From Chimonanthus salicifolius (taxonomy: Eukaryota; Streptophyta; Magnoliopsida; Laurales; Calycanthaceae): a stretch of DNA of 64,000 bases. The stretch lies in the NCBI GenBank assembly GCA_013350335.1, contig CM023539.1, forward strand, positions 27,459,043 through 27,523,042, in the 5' to 3' direction. The notes under the pieces are model-generated. The model saw only the letters and a program-made list of their open reading frames with translations, ran no database searches and was not told the DNA's origin. The position numbers and the translations under genes are program-made. Of this stretch, positions 1 through 10,690 are shown one piece after another; positions within the stretch are counted from its first letter, which is position 1, and each line of letters begins with the position of its first letter.

Positions 1-1263
1 CCAGAAATGGAGGGCTTCCTGGATTCGTTTTTCACATCCGTCTGATCTGATGGACTCCTCTGGGAGTCCTCTTTCCATAGGGAAAGGTTTGGAGCTCAGC
101 AGCTCAAAGGGTCATCTGATTTTAACAGTAAATCCTCACGGGTACATGAAACCCATGGTTTTCCTTAAAACTTTAAACAGGTTTTTCTCAGTCAAAACGG
201 GGTCAAAATCGAATTTGTTTCATTCTAAATAGGTTAGAATTTAAAAAGGAATGCAATGGATACCTTGGTTTCGGTTCCTGGTCTGAAATTTGGATTTTTG
301 AAAAATCCTTCCTCTAAGCTTACTGTTACTTAAAAACAGCAGCTTAAACAGAGGCTGATCAAAGGTCCGTCGGGTGGGTTTCAGCTGAAAACAGAGGCAC
401 GGAGAGAGAGAAAAAATGCAGAATCTGCTGGGAGTTCAACCGATCGAAGAGGGCTTCAATTTATAGGTTTTTCCGGCCGGAAAATCGGCTGAATCCGATG
501 GGACAAGACGATGGGAGGTGATCATCACCGCCGGAAAAAGGGCCGAGCGGCCAGTGCACGCTGCGTGGCGTGTGCAGGCTGCTCTGCTTTTGCAAATCAG
601 TCCCTCAGATATTTTCAAATTGCAGAAAGGGTTGATTTTAAAACTAAAAGTGATAATTTAAAAACTCAAAAACCTGATCCAACCTTACAGATGGGTTGGG
701 TTTTGAAAACCTAGGTCACCATAAAAATTTTAGATTTTATCTCTCAATAAAAGCCCTTGATTTAAACAAAAATCACATTTTACCCATAATTACTTATTTA
801 AACAAATGTAAAAATAATCAATTTGTAAATCTTATTTTGAAATGAAATGAAATATCTAGTTCATTCTTAAAATGATCTAACACCGAATACCATTTTCAAA
901 ATTTATCTCTTTCCCGAAATTATTTAAAATAATTAAAACTCTCTTTCAGGGTTCCGACGGGCGATATTTAAATATCATTTTCTGAAAATTAAATCATTTT
1001 GAAATAATAAATGCAAATTCTTCATTAAGGAGAATATTATCCACCAATAATATACACCAAATCACACAATTTATAGAAATATGCACAACAAGTGTAAATT
1101 ACCAAAAAACCCCTCCAGCTGAACGGGCTGGATCTCTGAGCTCACGAGCTCGGATTGGGCCTCGCTTGGGCTTTTCTAAAAGCTCTAACCGAAAACCTCG
1201 AGATCAACAGGTTAAACACGATTAACAAGGCAAAACACACCTAATCTGGGGTAGGGTATTACA
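1..1263 (-). repeat. 3' LTR of the Tekay-like element (partial)
   Basis: It matches 8541-9820 almost base for base. The right copy carries a 12-bp duplication near 8890 that is absent here. The inner boundary is the TG terminus at 1263, next to the PPT. The rest of the LTR lies before base 1. Confidence 0.9.
459..465 (-). promoter_or_regulatory. TATA box of the 3' LTR
   Basis: TATAAAT is read on the minus strand. The same motif lies at 9012-9018 in the other LTR. A CT-rich stretch follows about 40-50 bp downstream, as expected around an LTR start site. The assignment is positional inference. Confidence 0.5.
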
Positions 1264-1275
1264 TCCTACCCTCCT
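1264..1275 (-). other. Polypurine tract (PPT)
   Basis: On the minus strand AGGAGGGTAGGA abuts the LTR start TGTAATACCC, the expected plus-strand primer position for a Gypsy element. Confidence 0.8.
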
Positions 1276-2832
1276 AAAAGAAAATTTCGTCCCGAAATTT
1301 AGAACAAACCCTACCTTCTTGACCTGTGAACAAGCCAGGGTACAGCACTCGCACTAGAGGTATAAAGTTCCTTCTGAGCTCTTGAGTCCGACGTTCTAGA
1401 ATCTTGACTGGCGCTTCTTCAAAAGTTAAGTCCTCTGATACTTCGATATCTTCAAAACTGATCACATGCGACGGGTCAGGCTCGTACTTCCTTAACATAG
1501 ACACGTGGAACGTACTATGTATTCTCTCCAAAGCCTAAGGAAGATTCAACTGATAGGCCACTTCACCTATCCTCTTCAAGATCTCAAAGGGTCCAACATA
1601 TCGAGGTGATAGTTTTCCCTTGCGCCCGAACCGCTGCACTCCATGACGCGGTACTACACGTAAGAAAACTCGGTCGCCAACTGCAAACTCCAAAGGTCGT
1701 CGCCTTTTGTCAGCATAACTCTTTTGTCTGCTCTGGGCTGTCATGAGACGCTGTCTAATCACTTCAACTTGCTCTGACGTCTCACGCACTAGGTCAGGTC
1801 CTAGCAGCGCTTTGTCTCCTACCCCTGTCTAACAAAGAGGTGAACTGCAAGGTCCGCCATACAGAGCCTCGTAGGGTGCCATCTGCACACTAGAGTGATA
1901 ACTGTTGTTGTAGACGAACTCGATCAAAGGTAAGTGATCTTCCCAACTTCCCCGCATATCCATCACACAAGCCCTTAGCATATCCTCTAAGGTTTGAATG
2001 GTTCTCTCTGACTGACCATCCGTCTGAGGGTGAAAAGCAGTGCTGAAGCACAGCTTAGTCCCCAACTCTTCTTGCAATCCTTGCCAAAACCTTGACACGA
2101 ACTTCGGGTCTCTATCAGATACAATGCATACAGGCACTCCATGCAATCTGACTAACTCCTTTAAATAGAATCTGCTTAGAGTAGCCAAAGAATCCATCTT
2201 TTTTATTGGCAAAAAGTGAGCTGATTTCGTCAATCGATCGACTATTACCCAAATAGCGTCGTTCTTCTTAGGAGACTTAGGAAAACCAGTTATAAAATCC
2301 ATCGTGATATGCTCCCACTTCCATTCAGCCACTTCCAAAGGTTGCATCTTTCCGCCAGGTCGTTGATGTTCCGCCTTCACTTGTTGACAAGTTAGGCACT
2401 TGGACACAAAATCTGCTACCTCGCGCTTCATACATTTCCACCAAAAAGTCGCCGCAAGTCACGATACATCTTCGTTCCACCAGGATGCGCCGCAAAGCGA
2501 GATCGATGAAAATGATCAAGCACCTTTCTCCTGCACTCGTCCGACTTTGGCACAAACAGTCTATCCTTGAAAGTCAGACTTCCGTCCGCTTTGATCTTCC
2601 AATCCTCTAGAGTTGCTCCTCCTGAAAGCTGAGTTGCCAAATCCTTCGCTTTTGGGTCGTTCTGTTGTCCTTCCAACACCAAACTAACTACCTCGGGTTG
2701 CAGAACCAAGCTATAGATTCTTGCTGACCCGCTTCCTTCGATCAGCTCCAGATCGTACTCGGACAAAACTTCGAGCATCTTCCACTGCAAGGATGCCATC
2801 CTCGCCACGTCGCTGTGAGACTTCCTGCTCAA
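1274..2832 (-). pseudogene. Integrase with GPF/Y module and truncated chromodomain (broken)
   Basis: Several minus-strand frames together give a chromovirus integrase: zinc-binding end ([11 protein letters not shown] near 2395), core with [14 protein letters not shown] and HPQTDGQSE, then the GPF/Y module ([12 protein letters not shown] near 1570) and a chromodomain start (FHVSMLRKY near 1500). Stops interrupt it near 1829 and at 1532-1534. In the chromodomain the reading jumps from a VRVL-like strand straight to YPGLF. The usual intervening segment with the tryptophans of the aromatic cage is missing. The integrase would join cDNA to chromatin; the chromodomain would bind histone marks. As it stands neither part is functional. 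Confidence 0.8.
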
Positions 2833-2936
2833 GGCATCGGCCCCACCATGTTGGCTTTCCCCGGGTGATAAGAGAGACTGAAGTCATAATCTCCCAAATA
2901 CTCCATCCATCTTCGCTACCTCATATTCAAGTCTTT

Positions 2937-3928
2937 CTAAGTGAAAATATACTTGAGACTATGGTGGTCACAAAACATATTGAACTTCTCACCATATAAG
3001 TAATGTCTCCACAACTTTAACGAGAATACAACAGCTGTCAACTCCAAATCATGAGTCGGGTAGTTCTGCTCATGTCCCTTCAATTGCCTGGAACCATAAG
3101 CTACTACCTTCCCCTCTTGCATCAGTACACAACCCAAACCAAACTTGGACGCGTCGCAATAAACATCGTAACCTCGTCCTTGCTCGGGTATCACCAATAC
3201 TGGAGACGTCGTCAACTTCTCCTTCAGCTCCTGGAATGCTTTCTCACAAGCTTCGCTCCACTCGTACTTGACGTTCTTCCTTGTCAGCCGAGTCATCGGT
3301 ACTGCGATTGAGAGAAGTGCGGGATAAACTTTCGGTAATATCCTGCTAATCCCAGAAAGCTCCGGATCTCGAACACGCTCTTGGGACTCTCCCAAGTCTT
3401 CACGGTCTCTACCTTTGCTGGATCTACCGAGATTCCTCCTGGAGACACCACATGTCCCAGAAATTGTACTTGAGTCAACCAAAACTCACACTTGCTCAGC
3501 TTAGCAAACAGCTGATGCTCCCGAAGAGTCTGAAGAACAATCCGCAGATGACGCTCATGCTCCTCTTCTGATGATGAAAAAATCAAGATATCGTCGATGA
3601 AGACTATCACGAACTCTCGCAGATACGGTCAAAACACACGATTCATCAAGTCCATGAACATGGCTGGTGCGTTCGTCAAACCGAAAGGCATCACAACAAA
3701 CTCGTACAAGCCATACTGCATCCGAAAAGCAGTCTTTGGAATGTCCTCCTCTCGAATCCGCAACTGATGGTAACCCGTCCTCAAATCAATTTTCGAAAAA
3801 CACTTCAATCCCCTCAAAAGATCAAAGAGGTCGTCTATTCTAGACAACGGATACTTATTCTTAATAGTTACCTGGTTAAGCCGCCGGTAATCTATACACA
3901 TGCTCATCGATCCATCCTTCTTTTTCAC
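2937..3928 (-). pseudogene. Reverse transcriptase and RNase H (broken)
   Basis: The RT fingers and palm are visible in 3629-3928 ([33 protein letters not shown]). The active site FIDDIL lies near 3600 in a separate segment (3293-3610), after a break at 3611-3628. RNase H follows in another frame ([42 protein letters not shown]) down to about 2937. The catalytic residues that can be seen are present, but frameshifts and stops separate the segments. This would be the cDNA synthesis module of Pol. Confidence 0.85.
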
Positions 3929-4182
3929 AAAGAGAGCAGGTGCGCCCCACGGCGAGTTGCTCTGACGGATAAAGCCAAGACTAAGAAGCTCTTCTACCTG
4001 TGTAGCTAGCTCTCTCTACTCTGCCGGCGCCATCCGATAAGGTGCCATGGAAAGTGGAGATGTTCCTGGCTGTAGGTCTATAACAAACTCTATCTCTCGG
4101 CGTGGAGGTAGCCCAGCCAACTGGTTAGGAAAAACATCCATAAACTCACACACCACCCGAGGAGCAACAGACTCTACACCAC

Positions 4183-4605
4183 CTACATCTTCCCAGAGAA
4201 AGTGACTCTCATCCTTTCATAGGGTACCAACTTCTCCATAAACCTCTCACCGGTTGAGGAGACCCCACAAATTCTCCTCTGAAAGCAGTCTATCAAGACT
4301 CCAAACACAGACAACCAATCCACACCAAGGATGATGTCAAAGTCCGTCATTTCCAGAACCAGAAAATCATAGGACAACTCCACTCCGCTAATCTTCAAAA
4401 CACAAGATCTACACTCTTGGTTTGCCAAAGCCTTCTTACCCAAAGGTGAAACTACCATTAGCGGGTTAACTACTTCTACCGGTTTCAAACCCAATCTAAC
4501 ACAACAAGTTCTAGATATAAAGGAATGCGAAGCACCGGTATCAAACAACACTCGAGCCAAAAGACTGAAAAGATTAAGGGTACCTTCCATCACCGTGTTC
4601 TCCAC
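4183..4605 (-). pseudogene. Retropepsin-like protease segment
   Basis: The open segment holds the aspartic protease signature LFDTGASHSFIS, a hydrophobic flap region and the ILGVDWL strand typical of plant Gypsy proteases. It lies between gag and RT as expected. No complete junction to either neighbour is open, so it is part of a broken gag-pol. Confidence 0.75.
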
Positions 4606-4656
4606 CGGTTCTTCTTTCTGAGTCCCTATAGAGTAGACTCTCCCTTGAGGACGCCC

Positions 4657-5725
4657 TCATCCTCTCCCCTGATTGCTCTGAGGTGGTCCGTTCCTCAGTG
4701 TCGCTGATCCTCTAGAAGCCTGCTGAGAACCTCTGCCGACAGATGGCTGTACCACAGAGTAAGAAACTCCTGCGCCTTGCGAAGGTGCCGTCTTACCAGA
4801 AAAAGGACAATCCTTGAACAGGTGCCCGGTCTGCTGCAGTGAAAGCAAGCCCTCTCTCCCTTGGATTGACAGAACCTAGAAGTATGACCAGGCTAATTGC
4901 AGGTGTAGCACACGATTGGCCGGAGTCAGACCGACTGGACTGGCCCACACTAGGTTGGCTCTTCCTGAAGAAAGGCTTTTTCTGCTGGTTGAACCTCGCC
5001 TTCTTGTTGGAAGAAGGTTTCTGAGAGCTGTCAGTGCTCCGATTGATGGAGTCAACTGCTTCCACCTTCGAAGCGCGCTCGATAATCTCCTCCAAAGTGT
5101 TGAACACTAGGCCGGCCACTTGCTGCTGCAGGAAGGGTCTAAGTCCGTTCTCGAAATGCTGGATCTTCTCCTCCTCATTGGCTGCAATCTACGGCACAAA
5201 CTGCATCAGGTCAATGTAGCGCATGGCATACTGTGCCACTGTATCTGAACCTTGCTGAATGTTGAGGAACTCTCTCTTCCTTACTTCTTTTACCATCTTT
5301 GGAAAGTAACGGGCCAAAAAGGCTGTAGAGAACTCCTCCCAAGTCATCGGCTCGTGATTACGAACCAAGCTCTTCTCCTCCCACCATTCGTAGGGGCTCC
5401 CTTCACGCTGATAAGTCGCCAAGGTTACACGTAAATCATCGGCGATCGCTAGGGTATTGAGGATTCGACTAATCTGGGTTAGCCAGTTCCTCGCAGCGCT
5501 GGGGTCCTCTGTTCCCGAGAAGCTAGTCGAGTTCAGACACTTGAACTCTTTCAGAGCCGAGGTGGCTCTCTCCTCTGGCGTTGGGTTTGGCAGACGTCGC
5601 ATGTTTTCAGCTATCCGCTGAAATGCTTCAACCGACGCTCTTATCGCCTCGTTAGGTAGGTTACGGGGTGGAAGACCAGTCCTCCTCCCACGAAAGTTGG
5701 CTCGGTTTACGTTTGGTCCTGACAT
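4657..5725 (-). pseudogene. Gag polyprotein (broken)
   Basis: The ATG at 5725 opens a 178-codon frame with the retrotransposon Gag core: FSGTEDPSAARNWL, then EWWEEK, then TWEEFSTAFLARYFP. It stops at 5189 in a spot where related Gags continue. Gag-like sequence carries on in shifted frames to about 4657. A zinc knuckle remnant near 4800-4860 has lost its first cysteines to a 1-nt shift: both halves, CFHC and GHLFKDC, are readable but in different frames. The protein would form the virus-like particle. Confidence 0.85.
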
Positions 5726-5944
5726 CTGTTATTTACACTTGTAAATATCATTAACCAATTTTAAGATTTTCATCAAAGTAGAAGACACAAGTTGCAACAA
5801 TTTCATTAGAATTCATTCAAAAATTTCAATACAAGTACAAGGGTTAGTGGGGTATGAAAACCCTTCAAAACAACAAAATTCAACCCTTACAAAACAACTC
5901 CCCGATGCCCCCTAACAATCACTGATCTAATTCCCTGAAAAAGA

Positions 5945-6433
5945 TCATTCCTCACCACCAAAGTAATAAAAGTTGTCCGGACAGGCCTCAGACTTGTGCC
6001 CGAACACCCCACAAGTTAAACAAGGTATGATCCCCGGTCCTCCTACATAAGGACAGTTGGTCCTTGCACTCCCATGTCCGCGGAGGTCGCAAATAGGGCA
6101 AATGACATTGGGTGGATAGGGACAAAAGATGAAGTTGTGCCCTGCCTGATTGCAGAGTTCACACATCTCATCTTGATATTCGTCCAATGGCAGAGTAGCC
6201 GGAACATATTCAGGTGATCCGTTCTCCCCCACTGATTCCTCAGGAATTGGGATATCTCCCTCTTCCTCCACAGGTTCCGCACCCACGTGGTACTCTGGGG
6301 ATGCTACTTCCATCTCCTCTCCAGATGCAACCTCGTCGAAGTTGTGCGTACTGGAGTCGTCTGAAGAGTCAAAGATAATTGGGTCGCTAGGAGTCCCTCG
6401 GTACTCAAAGTACTCGGTATTATTGCTTGACAT
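5945..6433 (-). CDS. Extra ORF upstream of gag: acidic protein with three zinc knuckles
   Basis: A complete 162-codon frame (ATG 6433, stop 5945) lies between the primer site and gag, same strand as the element. It is the first sizeable ORF on the predicted genomic RNA, beginning about 105 nt after the PBS and ending 219 nt before the gag ATG. The N-terminal 90 residues are acidic and serine-rich. The C-terminal part has three cysteine/histidine modules: CELCNQAGHNFIFC (CX2CX4HX4C), CPICDLRGHGSARTNC (CX2CX4HX6C) and CLTCGVFGHKSEAC (CX2CX4HX4C). It is separate from Gag, which has its own degraded knuckle. Zinc knuckles usually bind single-stranded nucleic acid, so an RNA-binding or packaging accessory role is plausible. 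The function is unknown and expression is unproven. Confidence 0.6.
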   Translation of the reverse strand: MSSNNTEYFEYRGTPSDPIIFDSSDDSSTHNFDEVASGEEMEVASPEYHVGAEPVEEEGDIPIPEESVGENGSPEYVPATLPLDEYQDEMCELCNQAGHNFIFCPYPPNVICPICDLRGHGSARTNCPYVGGPGIIPCLTCGVFGHKSEACPDNFYYFGGEE

Positions 6434-6537
6434 ATCTGTATCACCAAATAAGAAAATGTCAAAAACAATAGCAACACTAGGGCAAAAACAAGTCTAACTA
6501 GGTAGTAACCCATCACAGTCCTAGAGTTGAGCCTACA

Positions 6538-6548
6538 CTCTGATACCA
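6538..6548 (-). other. Primer binding site, initiator Met-tRNA type
   Basis: The minus strand reads TGGTATCAGAG, complementary to the 3' end of plant initiator Met-tRNA. It lies three bases from the LTR end at 6552. Confidence 0.9.
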
Positions 6549-8169
6549 AGCTGTCACGCCCCGACCCGACAGATGAGCCCGGAACGCGACTGGCTTTTTT
6601 TATTTTTTTGAAGATAAACAGAATCACAAGCATTCTTACTGGGCTGGATCAACAGTTAGGTCCAGCGGTTACACATTAACCCGTCAAGTGGACTCTAACA
6701 TGTACCATATCTTCCCAAAAACCAAGATACAACAACATCAATACATAACATGCTCAAATCAAAACCAACATTGATTAACACAAAGCATAAGAAAATTGAT
6801 CATTGATTCATCATTCAAAAGTATTGTCTCAAAAGGCAACATGGCCTATTACATTAGTTCAACAGAAATTAAGTACCACATTCGGTAGTTAATGAAAATC
6901 AACAGTTCTAAGAACCAACAAAAAAAATCAGGGCATTCCCCTCCGGGGGAATCCCAAGACACTGCATCAGCTTAATCCCCCTAAGCCTGAAAGAGAGGGT
7001 CCTCCTCCTCGGGTTCATCGCCTGAAAGGTGAGTGGTGTGAGCTAACTAGCCCAGTGAAGGATAATTAACAATGCAAATTAAGTAAATACAAAACAGGTT
7101 AGCAACAGTTCAATATCACATGCTTGATAACAATAAGCATAATCTCAAAATAATATGTCAACATCATTAAACCACTGCCATTATCCACCGTAACGCCTGC
7201 CGACTACACTGAGACCAGTATTAAGTCCCGACACGGTCAAAATACATCCTTCCAAGTACATCTCCGGCTCTTAAACGTAGCCGATACCGACACCCTCAAG
7301 TCAGCAACTGACGACAGCATGGTCCGCCCATGGTCCAGTACACATAAACCATCTCTCATATGGCCGATATTGGTCCAATAGCCCAGGTACGTGGAAGCAG
7401 TCTTACATACACATACGATCAACATCGTAATACCATAATCATCACAGCACTCTTACCATAGTGCGCCATGTGTAGGCACATGAGTGGGTTCATCAAAACC
7501 GAAACCACTTATTGCTCAATATAACACCTGTTTACAAAATCTGCAGAGTTAAGTTCCCTCATCGTGATCGTGTGGTTTCGCGGTCTCTGTTCAAACAACA
7601 TACAAGTGCTCAATCAATATACATAACAAATACGTACACATACGTAGTATTTTGGAAATCATACATTTTCCCACAAAATATCCAGGGTTCATAGAAATGA
7701 GTCTCCTACTTGGTTTCTATCCTTTTTAAATCATCCATAAGATAATAATATAATAATAAAAGGGGCTCAGTCCAAACTCATATTGTCTTCTGGGCATTGA
7801 CCAGATTGACTTATTGAGTAAGGTCTAGATCGTCGGGTCACTTCTCGGTTGTCTTCTGGATAGGACCAGAGCTGACATTTTGAGTAGGTCTCGAGGTCAC
7901 TCAATACCCGATTATAGTGTCGTCCTGAAAGTGAATCACTCAGTTCCCGACTAGTGTCGGACTGAAAGCGGATACAATAGTATTTACACTATAAATAATA
8001 AGAGAAAAATGGGTTAGTACATTTTTAATTAACAAGGGGGGCATAAATCATCACAAATAATCAAACACATTAAATAAATAATAATCAAGATTAAACAGTA
8101 ATCGAACAACATTTTATGATTTAAAGACTGTGTTCCTCAGAACATCACCTCGGAACTGGGTGCAGTGGC

Positions 8170-8480
8170 TTCGGATCATCCGAACCACTCTAAACGGAGT
8201 TACTGGCCTCGGAACTTGGGGCCTGACTTCGAATCGTCCGAAGACTGGGTCTCGGACCGTCCGAAGTCCATCGGAAACAGGAAAAACAGAAAACAGAAAG
8301 TCTCGGTGGGTCTGAAGCCTCGGAACCTCCGAAGACAGGGTTCGGAACGTCCGAGAGGGTCGGTCCTTCCGAGAGAGGCTTGGCTCGCCTCAGGCGGACT
8401 AGGCTTCAGGTGAAGCTCGGAACGTCCGAGGGTTCACTGCTCGGACCTTCCTGAAGGTCGGCTCTCGGACCTTCCGAGAG
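8170..8480. repeat. Cluster of short inverted repeats TCGGA-n-TCCGA inside the LTR
   Basis: About nine imperfect palindromes of the form TCGGA(3-4 nt)TCCGA occur, for example near 8171, 8251, 8318, 8341, 8416 and 8464. The spacers are mostly AAC, ACC or CTT types. The cluster lies downstream of the predicted transcription start, so it would be in the R-U5 leader RNA. Confidence 0.7.
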
Positions 8481-9011
8481 TCGTCTTCCTCAACTGTCTG
8501 CAACAGCAGACAGTCACGGCTAAAAAATGGTGAAATGCGATTCCAGAAAGGGAGGGCTTCCCGGATTCATTTTTCACATCCGTCTGATCTGATGGACTCC
8601 TCTGGGAGTCCTCTTTCCATAGGAAAAGGTTTGGACCTCAGCAGCTCAAAGGGTCATCTGATTTTAACAGTAAATCCTCATGGGTACATGAAACCCATGC
8701 TTTTCCTTAAAACTTTAAACTGGTTTTTCTCAGTCAAAACGGGGTCAAAATCGGTTTTGTTTCATTCTAAATCGGTTAGAATTTAAAAAGGAATGCAATA
8801 GATACCTTGGTTTCGGTTCCTGGTCTGAAATTTGGATTTTTGAAAAATCCTTCCTCTAAGCTTACTGTTACTTAAAAACAGCAGCTTAAACAGAGCTTAA
8901 ACAGAGGCTGATCAAAGGTCCGTCAGGTGGGTTTCAGCTGAAAACAGAGGCACGGAGAGAGAGAAAAAATGCAGAATCTGTTGGGAGTTCAACCGATCGA
9001 AGAGGGCTTCA

Positions 9012-9018
9012 ATTTATA
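9012..9018 (-). promoter_or_regulatory. TATA box of the 5' LTR
   Basis: TATAAAT is read on the minus strand, conserved with the copy at 459-465. It would drive the genomic RNA of the element. Confidence 0.55.
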
Positions 9019-10690
9019 GGTTTTTCCGGCCGGAAAATCGGCTGAATCCGATGGGACAAGACGACGGGAGGTGATCATCACCACCGGAAAAAAGGGCTGA
9101 GCGGCCAGTGCACGCTGCGTGGCATGTGCAGGCTGCTCTGCTTTTGCAGATCAGTCCCTCAGATATTTTTTTCAAATTGCAGAAAGAGGTTGATTTTAAA
9201 ACTAAAAGTGATAATTTAAAAACTCAAAAACCTGATCCAACCTTACAGATGGTTGGGTTTTGAAAACCTAGGTCACCATAAAAATTTTAGATTTTATCTC
9301 TCAATAAAAGCCCTTGATTTAAACAAAAATCACATTTTACCCATAATTACTTATTTAAACAAATGTAAAAATAATTAATTTGTAAATCTTATTTTGAAAT
9401 GAAATGAAATATCTAGTTCATTCTTAAAATGATCTAACACCGAATACCATTTTCAAAATTTATCTCTTTCCCGAAATTATTTAAAATAATTAAAACTCTC
9501 TTTCGGGGTTCCGACGGGCGATATTTAAATATCATTTTCTGAAAATTAAATCATTTTGAAATAATAAATGCAAATTCTTCATTAAGGAGAATATTATCCA
9601 CCAATAATATACACCAAATCACACAATTTATAGAAATATGCACAACAAGTGTAAATTACCAAAAAACCCCTCCAGCTGAACAGGCTGGATCTCTGAGCTC
9701 ACGAGCTCGGATTGGGCCTCGCTTGGGCTTTTCTCAAAGCTCTGACCGAAAACCTCGAGATCAACAGGTTAAACACGATTAACGAGGTAAAACATACCTA
9801 ATCTGGGGCAGGGTATTACAACTAGAGTTTAAGACAAAGTAGATGAAGTTGGAATTTCTAAGGACCTATAGAGAGTCTTTATAACTAAATTTGAAGTCCT
9901 AGAGCTCTCCACACAAAATCATCAAGTTAATGTGACTTGGCCAATGATCTATGTCAAAGAATTGATTCATTTTCTTCCCCTTTTTATTAATTTTCTTTTC
10001 CTCATCCACTCTCATTTTTCATGAAAATGTATAATAAATTGAAGCATGAAGTGCAAACCATTTAATCATGATATAAGATATTCAAATTTTAATCTATCAT
10101 GATTGGTTCATACTATGAACAAAAATATCTCAAATGATTTATCAACTATTAGCTCTTCAACCAAGGAGGTGCATTGTTCATGAGATAATAGAGTCATTCA
10201 GTTAGGAGAGAAGCTGAAAAATAAGGCATGAACGATGAGTAGAGCTCTCAATTGGAGTATGTTCAATGAATGGTCATTAAAAAGTGATTGAACAATACTC
10301 AATTTTAAGGGGTCAATACATGAAGATTGGGGGAGAAAAAAAAATTAAATATCGGTATGAAAGACGGGGGGAGAAATTGTGATTTTAAGGCATGTTTTAA
10401 ATTAAACACACATTGCTTATTGTCACTAACCATTGGGGAGATTACTTTCCACCAGAATATGTCATTTATATTGTGCTTACAGGATTATCACATGCATATT
10501 CTAATGGGGAGTTGCCATGAGCCTTTAAGTATTCAGACTTAATGTTATCATGTCCATGTTCATTGAGAATATTGTAATATTGTATTTTTGTATATTACAT
10601 GTATTTGGATGATTCAAAGTCTGTATTGTATATTTGGGTAAGTATAGAGTATTCTCTAGGTTTTGTCATGAAATTGACAAAGGAGAAGAT

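Larger units (their letters stand above)
1..9820 (-). mobile_element. Tekay-like Ty3/Gypsy LTR retrotransposon, cut by window edge
   Basis: The element reads right to left: 5' LTR (6552-9820), PBS, extra ORF, gag, protease, RT, RNase H, integrase with remnant chromodomain, PPT, then the 3' LTR running off the window at base 1. LTR termini are TGTAATACCC and GGGCGTGACA in element orientation. Domain order, chromodomain remnant and long LTRs fit the Tekay (Del) chromovirus lineage. The two LTR copies differ by roughly 25-30 substitutions plus small indels over the 1.26 kb that can be compared, judged by eye, so it is not a fresh insertion. The left TSD is outside the window. The right flank starts ACTAG and runs into a Copia element, which this element probably invaded. 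Confidence 0.9.
6552..9820 (-). repeat. 5' LTR of the Tekay-like element, 3.27 kb
   Basis: It is bounded by TGTCACGCCC at 6552 on the plus strand and GGGTATTACA at 9820, with the PBS just outside the inner end. The outer 1.28 kb matches the partial 3' LTR. With the TATA box at 9012-9018, U3 would be about 0.8 kb and R-U5 about 2.4 kb, which is long. Minus-strand sequence near 7010-7060 (GCTAGTTAGCTCACACCACT region) is shared with other LTR fragments in this window. Confidence 0.9.

Noticed and set aside
7237..7425. Small ORFs in the long 5' LTR
   Set aside because: No similarity or conservation can be seen; expected by chance in 3 kb.
8170..8480. CRISPR-like spaced repeats
   Set aside because: Units are short, imperfect palindromes with irregular spacing inside a plant LTR; no repeat-spacer order.
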